From: Tachypleus tridentatus
Taxonomy: Eukaryota; Arthropoda; Merostomata; Xiphosura; Limulidae
NCBI RefSeq assembly: GCF_004210375.1
Contig: NC_134837.1
Coordinates: forward strand, 158,017,310-158,081,309
Direction: 5' to 3'
Length of the DNA stretch: 64,000 bases
Shown here: positions 51,301 through 59,968 of the stretch, piece after piece
Position numbering within the stretch: position 1 is the stretch's first letter
Layout: every line of letters starts with the position of its first letter
The notes under the pieces: model-generated
Database searches by the model: none
Seen by the model: only the letters and a program-made list of their open reading frames with translations
Told to the model about the DNA's origin: nothing
Made by a program: the position numbers and the translations under genes

Positions 51301-54300
51301 TATTTTCTGTGTAAGAAAATGTCAACTTCAAAGTTTATTAATGAAATATCCAAAATTATTAGAATTTTCATTGTGTATTAATAACGTTATACAAAGAATG
51401 TCTCTGGATAGGCAACAAGCTTATGAACTTAAAAAAGTAAAATTTAAAGTTCAGTTCTCCATGGTGGACAGATATCCCATTGTGTAGCTTTGTGTTAAAA
51501 GATAAAGAAAGAAATAGATAAAAAAAAAATTAATCACATTTTTGCTGTGTGAGTAACAGCTGTCAATAGTTAATTTCTCTACCAGAAACATTTGATCCAA
51601 CTCACAAAAGCAACTGTAAATGCCTTAAAGGCCTTTAATGGTTAAAACCCTACTAAAAAGAATGATGGTTTGCAGTTTGATTGATTTTAAGTTTCCTGTT
51701 TCATCTGGACAATAAAAAAAAAGCTGATTACAAGTTGAATTAAAAAATTGAAGTCTTAAAAAGTTGAATCAAATGTTCATATGGCTAGCATTCACTCCAG
51801 TGTGCAAAGTGTAACATAGCACATTGTTAAATTTTAATTATTTGAGACTTAAAAACCATTAAATACAATAAAAATACTTCTATTATCAGAAAATAAAGAA
51901 ATCCAAATTTTCTATTTTACTTCTTAGCCTGAGCTTGACTAATGGGTTATTACAAGTTTACTAGCTTAAAATGTGATAAGGGAATCTAGGACATGCATAA
52001 AGTAGTGGTTATACATTGGTTCAAACAACAGGTATGTTTATCTGTGCCTACATACTTTTACATATGTTCAGCCATTTTGTCGTGTTTAATCTTAACTTGA
52101 CTAAATGACAAAACTTTATTTTTAGTAATTTGCTGCAAATTTACAATAAGTAAAAGGTGTAAGATTAAAATTATAAATAAATATCTCTCTCTAAGATGAA
52201 ATAAAATATGATATATGCATGTAACTACTATTTATGAGCAATTGAAGCTTCTTATATTGTTAGTTTCACTGTTCACAATGGTCACTTTCACTTTTGGAAA
52301 TTCAGTCTCAAGATTTCTTTGCTGCAGTAAAAGAGTTTTAGCCTCTAAAACAATAAAATTGTAGCCTCATTAAATTATTGGTTCTCACTTATTTATTGAA
52401 AACCAAGTATGCTTAGTACAGGCATTCAACATAAACCTACTTTTTTTCCTCCCTGTACAATAACAATAGTAATAAAAATTATATAAAAGGTGGAGAATAA
52501 ATGTTAATGTTACAAATATCTGAAAAATGAAGAGATTGTATCTTGTTTTCTGTACTAATGTCTGGATCTTATTTTAATGTGATAAAATGTTTGAAAAATA
52601 GAAAAATGCCATGCCTAAGGTGCCTGATGCAAGTGAAAAATTGGTCTGAGCATGTTTATTTGTTCTACTTGTCTGACTGGGCAGGTAAAAATTTGTGTAA
52701 TTTCACCATATTTCACATATGTAATAATGATGCAAAGTTGAGCAATCTTTGGCTTAGCTTGCTTTTCCACTAAGTGTTACTCTTGCTATAGCAAGTGATT
52801 TAATATCCAGTTTCTCAATATTTTTATTATACAAGGTTGTTGCCATAGAAACTATGTTATGAAATTAGTTTGTTATTCAACAGTCATTCAAATTGGCAGT
52901 ATGACAGTATAATTTCCACATCTTTTGTGTTTCGCTTCCTCATGCTGTCAACTGTGTAATCATGAATAATTGTACCATTTCTTGGAAAATACTAATATTT
53001 ATGCTTTGGCTGTTGTAATTAGTGGAAATTAGTTTGAGTGTGAATAAATTAATAACTAAATTACAATAACACCAGTAGGCAGCTGATGAAAGAGCTTTAT
53101 CTTCCTTATTCTCGGTGTATACTGCACATTTGTTTTAATAAGGCTAAATGTAGATCTGACATGCACTTATTCACATTTAGCAGTCTCTCAATTACCAGTA
53201 ACAAATGGTTTTCATATACTGAACAAGGTTGCGACTGGTTAAATGTTATGCTTGTTTTAGTTTTGTGATCTGGAGGATTTTAATAATGGTCTGTCTGATT
53301 TGTGGTTAAAACATATAGTTTGTAGATGATATTTACATGAAAGGAATTACAGGCCATGCATAATTAAATTTTCATGTTATTTAAAATGTATTGTTATGTG
53401 AGGTACACAATTCAAAAGTGTGCTTGTTTATTACAGTTGTAGTTTGAACAACTTATAATGAGTGCGTAAAGAGGAATGTCGTATTTTGATATCTCACACC
53501 ATTTTATTATTAGATTAGCCTGAATGGATTTGTACTTTAGTATCTAACAAACAAAATTTTTAGTGAAAATAACTCACTTCAACTGAATTACAAGAGTTAA
53601 AATCACTTATTTTTGTACCACAGAGTTGTTTTTATCACTTTTACTAAACTTCTGTCAACTGAAGATAATACATAATTTGGCCCGACATGGCCAAGCGTGT
53701 TAAGGTACACAACTCGTAATCACAGGGTTTTGGGTTTGAATCCCCATCACACCAAACATGCTCATCCTTTCAGCTGTGGGGCATTATAATGTCACAGTCA
53801 ATCCCACTATTCGTTGATAAAAGAGTTAGCTGTGGGTGGTGATGACTACCTGCCCTCCCTTTCGCCTTACACTGCTAAGTTAGGGACAACTAGCACAGAT
53901 AGCCCTCATGTAGCTTTGCACAAAATTAAAAAACAAACAAACAATACATAAATAGTTACAGTTTAGTTCAAACCTGTGCTATACTTCCTGAATGGTCTGA
54001 CAGTAAGTAAAAGAAACATTATTATTGTAAAATGAAGTGTACCAGTAAGTCTTCTGTTGTAATAATAAATAAGTATCATTATTAAAGTAGATTGAAACAA
54101 TACACTAAATAATAATGAATGCTTAAATTCTAGGTGTAACATTATCTTATATGGTTCATCTGTTATGTTTCAACTGACTGACAGTAGGTTTTGTGCTCAA
54201 ATTTATTTTAGGTTAGTTGTTTGGTTAATGTATAAATGAAACTTTTGTTGTTATACCAATATTAACTTATTTTTAATTCAGAAGTAATTGTTCAGACTTT

Positions 54301-56920
54301 CTTTCAAAAATATGTTAAGTTTATATCAAAATTATTAGTCGTGTATATTTTGTTTCTAAGACTGCATGTAAAATTAATACATTTTGCAAGAGATTCATCA
54401 GTACAATCTAGTAAGACTATATGATGTAAAAATATGAAAATGTCTTGTTAACGGTACCATTAAATATGAATACCTAGCTTTTTATGATATTTTATTTGCT
54501 GCCTAATACTAATTTTTGAGTGTTTAGTGAAGTGGTTATGACTTTAGTAAAATGATTATTTCATTCCTCGATTTGGGATGTAATCGGTAATTTTAATATA
54601 GTTTAACACCATTACTTGCGTTAGGTTGTAACCAAGTACTAGGAATAAAATTTATGACATACTGTATAGGAGTTCCTGGAGTCATGCCAGAAAGACTAGC
54701 AGAAGGAGTGGAGCCAAAGCACTGTGCTTTGTCTTTGGTTGGAGAGCCTATAATGTATCCAGAAATCAACAAATTCATTCAGCTTCTCCATGGACGAGGA
54801 ATATCTTCTTTTCTTGTGACAAATGCCCAATTTCCAGATGCCATCACAAACTTGGACCCTGTAACCCAGTTATATGTATCAGTAGATGCTAGCAGTAAAG
54901 AAAGCTTAAAAAAATTGATCGCCCCTTTTCCGATTTTGGACCAGATTTCTTGATAGCCTGAAAGCTCTATCAAAAAAGGTGCATTAGTGTTGTAGATTAG
55001 TTTAAACTGATATCATTCAGATATTTTATGTGAAAAAAATAAGTTTAATGTATATTATCACTAGCATCATTTGCAAGCTTTTTTTTAACCAGACAAAATT
55101 AATTACAGCAAAAACATTGCAGTTTTTAAAAGTCTAAAAAAGTTTCAAAATTATCAAGACTTCTTTGAGCATGTTATTGATGAGATAGGGCACTTTATAT
55201 TTTATCATGTGTAAAATACTTTTCTTTGAGAGTCGTAACATGAGTGATTATTCCACAAAATAAATAGCCACAAGCTTATATTGACAGTTTTGTTCTTGTT
55301 TTTCAGTTTAGCATGTTAATGGTGAAAAAGAAGAACAAAAAGTTGTTAAAATGGAGTAAATGTATAGTTATTTATTGGGATATATAAACATTTTATAACA
55401 GATTTAAAAGATTAACAGTAATTTGTGATTATTAACAGTCAGTTGAAAATTTGACTTTAGAAATGAAAACTAGATACAGTTTTGTTAGTTAATATTTTTT
55501 GGTATAAAACATTATTTGATAACTTTATATATTGGTAGGGCCAGCGCACTGTGTACAGGTTAACTTTAGTTAAATCTTGGAATACAGAGGAACTCCATGG
55601 TTATGTAAACCTAGTGAAACTTGGCAGACCAGACTTTATTGAAGTCAAGGTAGGTCATGTTATGAAAATCAAAAGTTACTTGTATCTACAGATTATAAAA
55701 ATTCAAATAATTTCAAAAAAGGTTTAATTTTTTTGCCACAGTTACAAGTTCCAAGATAATTCAGCTTTGAGAAGTGAGTTTACAATTTGTTCTAATTAAT
55801 GTGAGTTTGGTTGAAATATTTTTGGAAGATACAAAAGATGAGATTAATCATAATAGATCACAACACACAAAGAAAAAAAAATGGTTGTTACACAAGTTAT
55901 TTGTCAGTGATTTTAAGCAAGAGTAACTTTTTGCAGTCTATCTTCATTGCTAAAATAGATAGAAATAGTTTTAAATTGAATGTAAATGTTTAAAAATGTT
56001 AGTTCAATTGATATTAATTTACTCTTTAGAGGAAAGTATGAATTACAAAATATATGAATTAAATTTGTCTTGAGAATGAAAACATTAGGTATAGAAACTG
56101 TGTAGGCTGTTCATGTAAAGAGTTTAAATGGTAGTATATTTCCATAACAGTGACAAATGACTATGGAAGTGTGAAAGGGGTTGTGTAGGGCAGCTTTCTA
56201 TAGTAAAACTAAGTAATTGTAGGTTTTTAACTTTTAAGTACTGTATGTGTAAGACATCTACAGTTTGTATGTATACAAATCTAGTAAACTGTCATAAAGT
56301 ACAGGCTTTTCTCAACAGTCACTTGGTTTAATATTTTTATCATAGGGTGTGACATACTGTGGAACGTCCAAAGCCAGCAATCTTACTATGGAGAATGTAC
56401 CATGGCATAAGGAAGTTCTGGAGTTTGTTCAAGAGCTTTCCAATAAGTTACCAGACTACGATATTGCATCTGAGCATGAACATTCTAACTGTGTCTTAAT
56501 TGCCAACAAAAAAGTAAGTATTTTTAAAAACATTTTCATTTTAATCAAAATATAAAAATAAAATTTCTCTACTTCTAAACAGGAAAATTGTTTAATGACT
56601 TATTTTAAAGAAAAATAAGTGAATTCTTTATATTCTTGTATAGCTTTATTGAAGAAATGTTTTCATTTACATCTTTCTGTACATTATTGCCTTTCATCTA
56701 GTTTAATAAAGATGGAGTCTGGTGGACATGGATAGACTATCCTAAATTCAGTGAATTGGTACAAAGATATTATGATAGTAATGGGTTAGAGACCTTCACT
56801 TCAATAGATTACATGGCCCCAACACCTCACTGGGGACAGTTTGGAGCAAGTGAACATGGTTTTGACCCTCTGGAAACCCGTTTCCTCAGAAAGAACAGGA
56901 AAGATATCAGTGGATGTTAA
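30243..56920 (+). CDS. TYW1: TYW1, 4-demethylwyosine synthase (tRNA-Phe wybutosine pathway), 13 coding exons
   Basis: TYW1 condenses N1-methylguanosine-37 of tRNA-Phe with pyruvate to form the tricyclic 4-demethylwyosine, the second step of wybutosine synthesis. It uses S-adenosylmethionine, Fe-S clusters and an FMN domain as internal reductant. Thirteen exons join to about 688 codons (human protein about 732). Residues 10-32 form a membrane anchor. Residues about 77-250 are a flavodoxin domain with the FMN loops GTQTGTAE, STYMEGEPP and GLGSSLYAENFN. Residues about 251-300 are an acidic linker. Residues about 310-688 are the radical-SAM domain with C374, C378, C381 in CANKCVFC. Three more Cys (339, 352, 365) spaced 13 apart match the second cluster of archaeal TYW1. 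Start: first ATG after an in-frame TGA, with G at -3 and +4. All introns start GT and end AG. Exon 10 has two net 1-base losses that break the frame. Confidence 0.96.
31197..31325 (+). CDS. TYW1: TYW1 exon 2 (start of flavodoxin domain)
   Basis: 43 codons, phase 0 to 0. Acceptor ttttag, donor GTAAGT. It ends with VKIFFGTQTGTAE, the first beta strand and the FMN phosphate-binding loop. Confidence 0.95.
32815..32916 (+). CDS. TYW1: TYW1 exon 3
   Basis: 34 codons (GLAYGLSEDM to LVED), phase 0 to 0. Acceptor gacaag, donor GTGAGC. It is the first helix and second strand of the flavodoxin fold, including VVNLKNYEPDD. Confidence 0.93.
33424..33618 (+). CDS. TYW1: TYW1 exon 4
   Basis: 65 codons, phase 0 to 0. 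Acceptor ggttcaag, donor GTGAGC. It contains the second FMN loop CVFLLSTYMEGEPPDDAKWF and the third loop VVFGLGSSLYAENFN, both strongly conserved in TYW1 and cytochrome-P450-reductase-type flavodoxins. Confidence 0.95.
35193..35292 (+). CDS. TYW1: TYW1 exon 5
   Basis: 33 codons plus 1 base. Acceptor atactag, donor GTATAT. It encodes AAKNLDDWLSMLQAKRLMEV and GLGDEN, the last helix and strand of the flavodoxin domain. Confidence 0.92.
36856..36968 (+). CDS. TYW1: TYW1 exon 6 (end of flavodoxin domain)
   Basis: Two bases plus 37 codons. Acceptor atctag. It contains LEEDFLVWKKRFFKVIEECH, then an acidic end. The 3' limit is uncertain: the donor at 36969 is GTTCAG, and a second possibility is GTTAAT at 36984. 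That one keeps the same phase and adds five residues. Both are weak donors. Confidence 0.85.
37401..37520 (+). mobile_element. SINE, third type (tRNA-Val-like), degenerate, in TYW1 intron 6
   Basis: tgtctcttggtgggacagtg, a decayed B box ggtttgatttatct, then cagcaggtagcccaatgtag and ctttgttgcgaaacataaaa. It has the same order and length as the copy at 27465-27592. No clear target duplication, so the ends are approximate. Confidence 0.75.
37856..39057 (-). pseudogene. two-exon cysteine-rich gene copy of an uncharacterised multi-copy arthropod family
   Basis: The function is unknown. Exon 1 is 39057-38853: ATG, MASSCKHSPDAFCYVCDQF, then FGMPIGDQDKPW and CKHCKKTLE. Its Cys pattern C5, C13, C16, C60, C63 suggests zinc binding. 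The donor is GTAAGA and the acceptor is at 38634-38635. Exon 2 is 38633-37856: EKRAMKFAIPRI and NCYFCMV, an acidic segment EEEVDVEDLDYNFRG, QRDLNDFFPKLSEVKVKAGV, IQGFLGSYKAKNYVELVEAL, then MSLKVHILDAHLDKFKENME and YSEEQGECFHQDI, ending QKTTHF and TAA. There are two lesions: a 1-base loss in the A run near 38207 (seven A) and an in-frame TAG shortly before the end. I recall this only as a family of unnamed proteins with many copies in arthropod and some cnidarian genomes. It lies antisense in TYW1 intron 6. Confidence 0.8.
39134..39147 (-). promoter_or_regulatory. TATA-like run of the intron-6 cysteine-rich gene
   Basis: AAATATATATATA on the minus strand. It lies about 17 bp downstream of the heat-shock-element array and about 77 bp upstream of the ATG at 39057, where a TATA box would be expected for a short 5' leader. 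Confidence 0.5.
39164..39251 (-). promoter_or_regulatory. array of 18 heat-shock-element units upstream of the intron-6 gene
   Basis: Heat-shock factor binds alternating nGAAn and nTTCn units spaced 5 bp apart. Here GAA positions start at 39164, 39174 and so on every 10 bp, and TTC positions at 39169, 39179 and so on. Exact units start at 39164, 39169, 39179, 39184, 39199, 39214, 39219, 39224, 39229, 39244 and 39249. The other seven differ by one or two bases (45 of 54 positions match). The best core is four exact units in a row at 39214-39231. A further three-unit site GAA-TTC-GAA lies at 39283-39295 in another phase. A degenerate 10-bp tandem repeat could arise without regulatory function, but the position just upstream of a TATA-like run and ATG argues for a promoter. 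Confidence 0.65.
39310..41029. other. intron 6 sequence, nothing recognised
   Basis: AT-rich intron DNA between the cysteine-rich gene copy and the DIRS-like remnant. The remaining TYW1 introns (30366-31196, 31326-32814, 32917-33423, 33619-35192, 35293-36855, 42721-43916, 44022-45206, 45488-46508, 46619-47699, 53952-54669, 54979-55538, 55650-56345 and 56514-56701) likewise show no gene, RNA or element that I can support. Confidence 0.5.
41030..42720 (+). mobile_element. DIRS-like retrotransposon remnant (RNase H and 3' part) in TYW1 intron 6
   Basis: Frames at 41117-41490 read in order GAWDDQQKASGQWSV, LTLLAVQHALVHFF, then LMLVAYIIHKG and SHVPRAF. This follows the RNase H region of DIRS-like elements (WGA, G.WS, LEL.AV..AL, V.YIN.QGG, HIPG). 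Many stops and shifts are present. Further on, segments at about 42225-42270 (agtaaagcagaaggagatta, ctgcccat) and 42665-42715 (tgttggaaatatattttcag) recur in the same order at 50.7-51.3 kb, indicating a shared element family. The limits are approximate. Confidence 0.6.
43917..44021 (+). CDS. TYW1: TYW1 exon 7 (acidic linker)
   Basis: 35 codons, phase 0. Acceptor gtttaag, donor GTAAAT. The Ser/Glu/Asp-rich ESSSEDGEGSTGGSES is followed by SLVDMEDLGRVLKK, matching the linker of animal TYW1 proteins (the VDVEDLG segment in human). Confidence 0.93.
45207..45487 (+). CDS. TYW1: TYW1 exon 8 (radical-SAM cluster motif)
   Basis: 93 codons plus 2 bases. Acceptor gttttag, donor GTAATG. It carries ITPALRQALTKQGYKLVGSH, then Cys at exon residues 50, 63 and 76 (second Fe-S cluster spacing of 13 and 13). 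It ends with LACANKCVFCW, the CX3CX2C that binds the SAM-cleaving [4Fe-4S] cluster. This is the most conserved part of the protein. Confidence 0.98.
46509..46618 (+). CDS. TYW1: TYW1 exon 9
   Basis: 1 base, 36 codons, 1 base. Acceptor ttcatag, donor GTGTGC. Encodes HHSNPVGTEWKWKMDDPEII and the helix that follows, in the core of the radical-SAM barrel. Confidence 0.95.
47700..51330 (+). mobile_element. probable second DIRS-like remnant in TYW1 intron 9
   Basis: This stretch is pyrimidine-rich and compositionally unlike the AT-rich intron around it. It has many medium-length decayed frames (for example 48978-49463 and 49467-49736) without a clear domain. Its 3' part shares gtaaagcaaaaagggaattt, ctgcccatccctgcca (about 50729-50764) and ttggaaatatattttctgtg (about 51293-51312) with the remnant at 41030-42720, in the same order and orientation. 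A SINE interrupts it at 50039-50300. The assignment to DIRS rests on that shared 3' part. Confidence 0.45.
50039..50300 (+). mobile_element. SINE (tRNA-Thr-like type), 11-bp TSD, nested in a retroelement remnant
   Basis: The perfect target duplication TCATCACATTA lies at 50028-50038 and 50301-50311. Head ggcctggcatggccaagtag, B box caggtttgaatctcc, body ccactattcattggtaaaag, 3' domain gtagctttgcatgaaattca and tail. Part of the body after gatgattagttgccttcc is shortened. Confidence 0.94.
51449..51530 (+). mobile_element. SINE 3' fragment
   Basis: gttctccatggtggacagat, then cattgtgtagctttgtgtta and an A-rich tail match the 3' domain of the tRNA-Val-like SINE types. The head is not preserved. 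Confidence 0.6.
51531..53666. other. intron 9 sequence, nothing recognised
   Basis: AT-rich intron DNA with no supported feature. Confidence 0.5.
53676..53942 (+). mobile_element. SINE (tRNA-Thr-like type), full length, 9-bp TSD, in TYW1 intron 9
   Basis: The target duplication AATACATAA lies at 53667-53675 and 53943-53951. Head gcccgacatggccaagcgtg, B box tttgaatccccatcac, body gatgactacctgccctccc, 3' domain gtagctttgcacaaaattaa and CAAA-type tail. Confidence 0.93.
54670..54978 (+). CDS. TYW1: TYW1 exon 10, frame broken by two 1-base losses
   Basis: Acceptor ctgtatag, donor GTGCAT. It encodes GVPGVMPERLAEGVEPKHCA, LSLVGEPIMYPEINKF, FLVTNAQFP and QLYVSVDASSKESLKK, all strongly conserved. 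After the A run at about 54906-54912 the frame slips. IDRP is read one frame on, and FLDSLKALSKK in the third frame, before the donor. The exon is 309 bp, whereas the phases of exons 9 and 11 need 311. In the starting frame a TGA occurs at 54951-54953. Confidence 0.93.
55539..55649 (+). CDS. TYW1: TYW1 exon 11
   Basis: 37 codons, phase 0. Acceptor tggtag, donor GTAGGT. GQRTVYRLTLVKSWNTEELH and LGRPDFIEVK continue the radical-SAM barrel and match other animal TYW1 proteins closely. Confidence 0.95.
56346..56513 (+). CDS. TYW1: TYW1 exon 12
   Basis: 56 codons, phase 0. Acceptor atcatag, donor GTAAGT. Contains GVTYCGTSKASNLTMENVPW and ASEHEHSNCVLIA, conserved C-terminal barrel elements. Confidence 0.96.
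56702..56920 (+). CDS. TYW1: TYW1 exon 13 and stop
   Basis: 72 codons and TAA (56918-56920). Acceptor catctag. Contains VWWTWIDYPKF, YMAPTPHWGQFGASEHGFDP and the C-terminus RKDISGC, which matches the SGC end of animal TYW1. Confidence 0.97.
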   Translation, partial: FNKDGVWWTWIDYPKFSELVQRYYDSNGLETFTSIDYMAPTPHWGQFGASEHGFDPLETRFLRKNRKDISGC

Positions 56921-57743
56921 AACTGTTTGTGAAGTATTTATTTTAATGATTTTTTGCTATCGTGTTGAAGAACAGGATATGTACATTAGAAGTGGCTAGT
57001 GAAATTGCAGTTGTTATGAACATGCTTAGAGAATTGGTTGCCAAATACAAGAATTATGAGCACATTGCTTAAGTAAAGACTGATTGTTTCTGTATTTACA
57101 TGAAGGTATTTAATTGTAATGTGTAAAAAGATTCTTGGTGGCTATTGTAAACTGTTTATACAGTTTATTGACCTTTAAGAAACAAAAGAAGTTACAAATT
57201 AACCTCTGGAATATGTTGACCTTTATCTGTCATACAATTACAGGAGTACAAAGATGAAATCTTAGTGCAAAAGATGTGAAGCTATAAAAGTAAAGTTGAA
57301 TGTGGAAATCAGACATTATCAACAAATATTTAGAAATGCTTTGTTCCTTTTGTGTTTTTTTTTAAAGAGTGACATATTTAGAATATATTTGTATTTGCAA
57401 GACTTTCTGAGTGTGATATAGAACTCCTGTTTGATATATTTTTTTTACTGCATCATTTGTTTATCTCTCTCTTAAATATTTTGTTTGAGTTGTTTATTTG
57501 CCCATTATCCCTTTCTACCTAATGTTCTACAACTGGGAAAAAGTGTGTGAAATCTAAGTCTTTTCCTTGTCTTACCCCTAGCAGAAGACACTTTTTCCCT
57601 TATCCTGAAATATTCATTTTTTAATAGAAGGCAATTGAGAGCAGAAAATTACCATCAGCATTTAAAGTAATTTTAAATTGTAATCATTAAAATGTATTGT
57701 TTTTTTCTAAATTAGTGTTTTAAGTAGATATTGATACATTGGG

Positions 57744-57767
57744 AATAAATATCTGTAGATGAATAAA
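57744..57767 (+). promoter_or_regulatory. candidate polyadenylation signals of TYW1
   Basis: Two AATAAA hexamers (57744-57749 and 57762-57767) lie about 830 bp after the TYW1 stop. They are plausible poly(A) signals, but AATAAA is frequent by chance in DNA this AT-rich, so the 3' end is not fixed. Confidence 0.35.
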
Positions 57768-59685
57768 ATTATTTGTTGAAATTTATATTTAAACTTTCAA
57801 ATTTATCAAACTGTTGCTCTCTATAAACAAAATTACAAACAAAAAAGTTTGTATCTTTGTTTAGATGGTTATATCCTTTACCAAGAAAAGGCATTTTTTT
57901 TTTACCAATCTAGACAATTAAATCTTAATTTTTACATTCAAATGGTAAATTTGTTATTTCTTTTAACAGTTGTGCTTCATCTGAAAATGTTAACATGTAT
58001 AGACAGTAATCCATTGTGAGAATAGTGGTCATTAATATTGTCATTCTGGAACGTTGATGTATTATCATTGATACAAACTACAAAATTTGAAGAAAATATA
58101 GATATCTGGATTATATCTTTGTAGTTAAACTTACAACTTGGCATCACTTATGTTGTGTGGGAAAATTTCTTGATGTTACTTAGGAAACTTGATAAAGTGA
58201 GCATTTTCTGAAAAATGTTTGATATTATGTACAATAGTCATCTAGGTAAGCAGAAATTAGGTTGAGAACGTGTACTACTAAAACAAGTCAGAAGAACTAT
58301 ATTCATTTACCACTTAAAAATAGATATCCAGGAGGTTGTGTTTCCTAGTTCCATGATTCAGCTGAGTGGATGTCATTGATGAACAGAACAAGACTACTCA
58401 ACCATGAAGAATTCAACAGCATGACCATCAACAGTGTATAACCAAGCCTCTACAGGAAATGATGTGCGTGAAAGTTACATATAACTATATAGATGTTGAC
58501 TTCATCAACAAACCAAAGCAACTTTATGTGAAAGAATATAAAACAAAGATTGTACACCCAGAAAGTAAGCAAGTGTAAGATATTCTGTTGCTATATCAAC
58601 TTTTAAACTGACAATACCAAAATGATAGAAGAGAATATCTTATCAAATTAAGAATATAAAATACCACCATGTCTCTTAAGTACAGTTAAGGCAAAAAGAG
58701 ATGATACTCTTAGGAAAGAACACTTAAGTAGTACACAAAGATAAAGATTCTTAGTATTCACATATTATTGCAAACTTGAGAATTCAACAGCAGAAAGTGG
58801 CAGACTGAATGTCTTGCAAATTCACACATTTGCATTGAAGGTGTTTTATAAAAAACACCTAAAAAGTGGGTTTGTACAGATCTGAGAACACAGGTCTCAG
58901 CAGTAAAGAAAGTTGATTTTAGTTTTGAGAAGCAACAGTAATAAACTGGTTAAATTAATCCAGAATACATCATCTACTTCATGAGCTTGAACTAAAATAT
59001 TAAGTGTAGGTTTCATGGTAATTTAAAATAATAATTCAGAGACAACAGATAAACTGCCTGGTAGATATACTTTTTTCCTACTGAGAGAGTTTTATATTTT
59101 TCAACCTTCTGATAGACAAAGAGGATAATGGATTAACTTGGTATTATAAGCATTGTCATTATTAATATACTGCAAAGTCAGTTAAGTATATGATTCATAA
59201 GGGTTCTTGAAAGGGTACTGTTTTTCAAATGATCTTCAAAAGCGTACATGTTATTGTTGAATATTTGAAAGAGATACCGTCTTGTAAGAAAAAAAAGAAT
59301 AGTTGATAGTGGCTGGTCATCCCATGCGTGACCTTACATCCACATGTAGTACTCAGGTGGTAGTTTCCAGAATCAGTCAGAAATCTATTTTCAGTTGAAT
59401 GCACCAAATGAATGTCTGTGACATTCAACTTATTACATTTTTACAATTCTAACTGAGTCAATTTTTTTCAACTTATCTGTTAGTCTGTGCTTCTGTAGTA
59501 TGATACACCATAAGATATTTAGTTTTTATTCTCAGAGATAGAAAGCAGTCAATAGTGGAAAGGTAGTGGGGAGTGTTAATGAAAAATAGGCAAATGATAT
59601 GACAGCACTACTAAGAAGTGGATACCAATTGGTTATTGCACAGTAAAGGTGCACATACCTGTACATCCCTGCAATACATATGATG
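57768..59685. other. downstream intergenic DNA, nothing recognised
   Basis: About 1.9 kb of AT-rich DNA. The segment 58330-58930 is less AT-rich but shows no coding frame or repeat that I can name. Confidence 0.5.
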
Positions 59686-59693
59686 TGGTAAAT

Positions 59694-59960
59694 GTCTGTT
59701 TTTTTGGAATTTTGTGCAAAGCTATACTAGGGCTATCTCCGCTAGCTGTCTGTAATTTAGCAGTGTAAGACTAGAGGGAAGGCAGCTAGTCACCCCACCC
59801 ACTGCCAACTCTTTTACCAACAAATAGTGGGATTGACTGTAACATTATAATACCTCCACGGCTGAAAGGGCAAGCATGTTTGCTGTGACGGGGATTCAAA
59901 CGCACGACTTTCAGATTACAAATCGAATGCCTCAACCCACCTGGCCATGTCGGGCTGACT
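59694..59960 (-). mobile_element. SINE (tRNA-Thr-like type), 8-bp TSD
   Basis: The target duplication TGGTAAAT lies at 59686-59693 and 59961-59968. On the minus strand the head, body and 3' domain are all recognisable, with scattered substitutions (B box gtttgaatccccgtca) and a small deletion before the cttttaccaac block. Confidence 0.9.
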
Positions 59961-59968
59961 TGGTAAAT

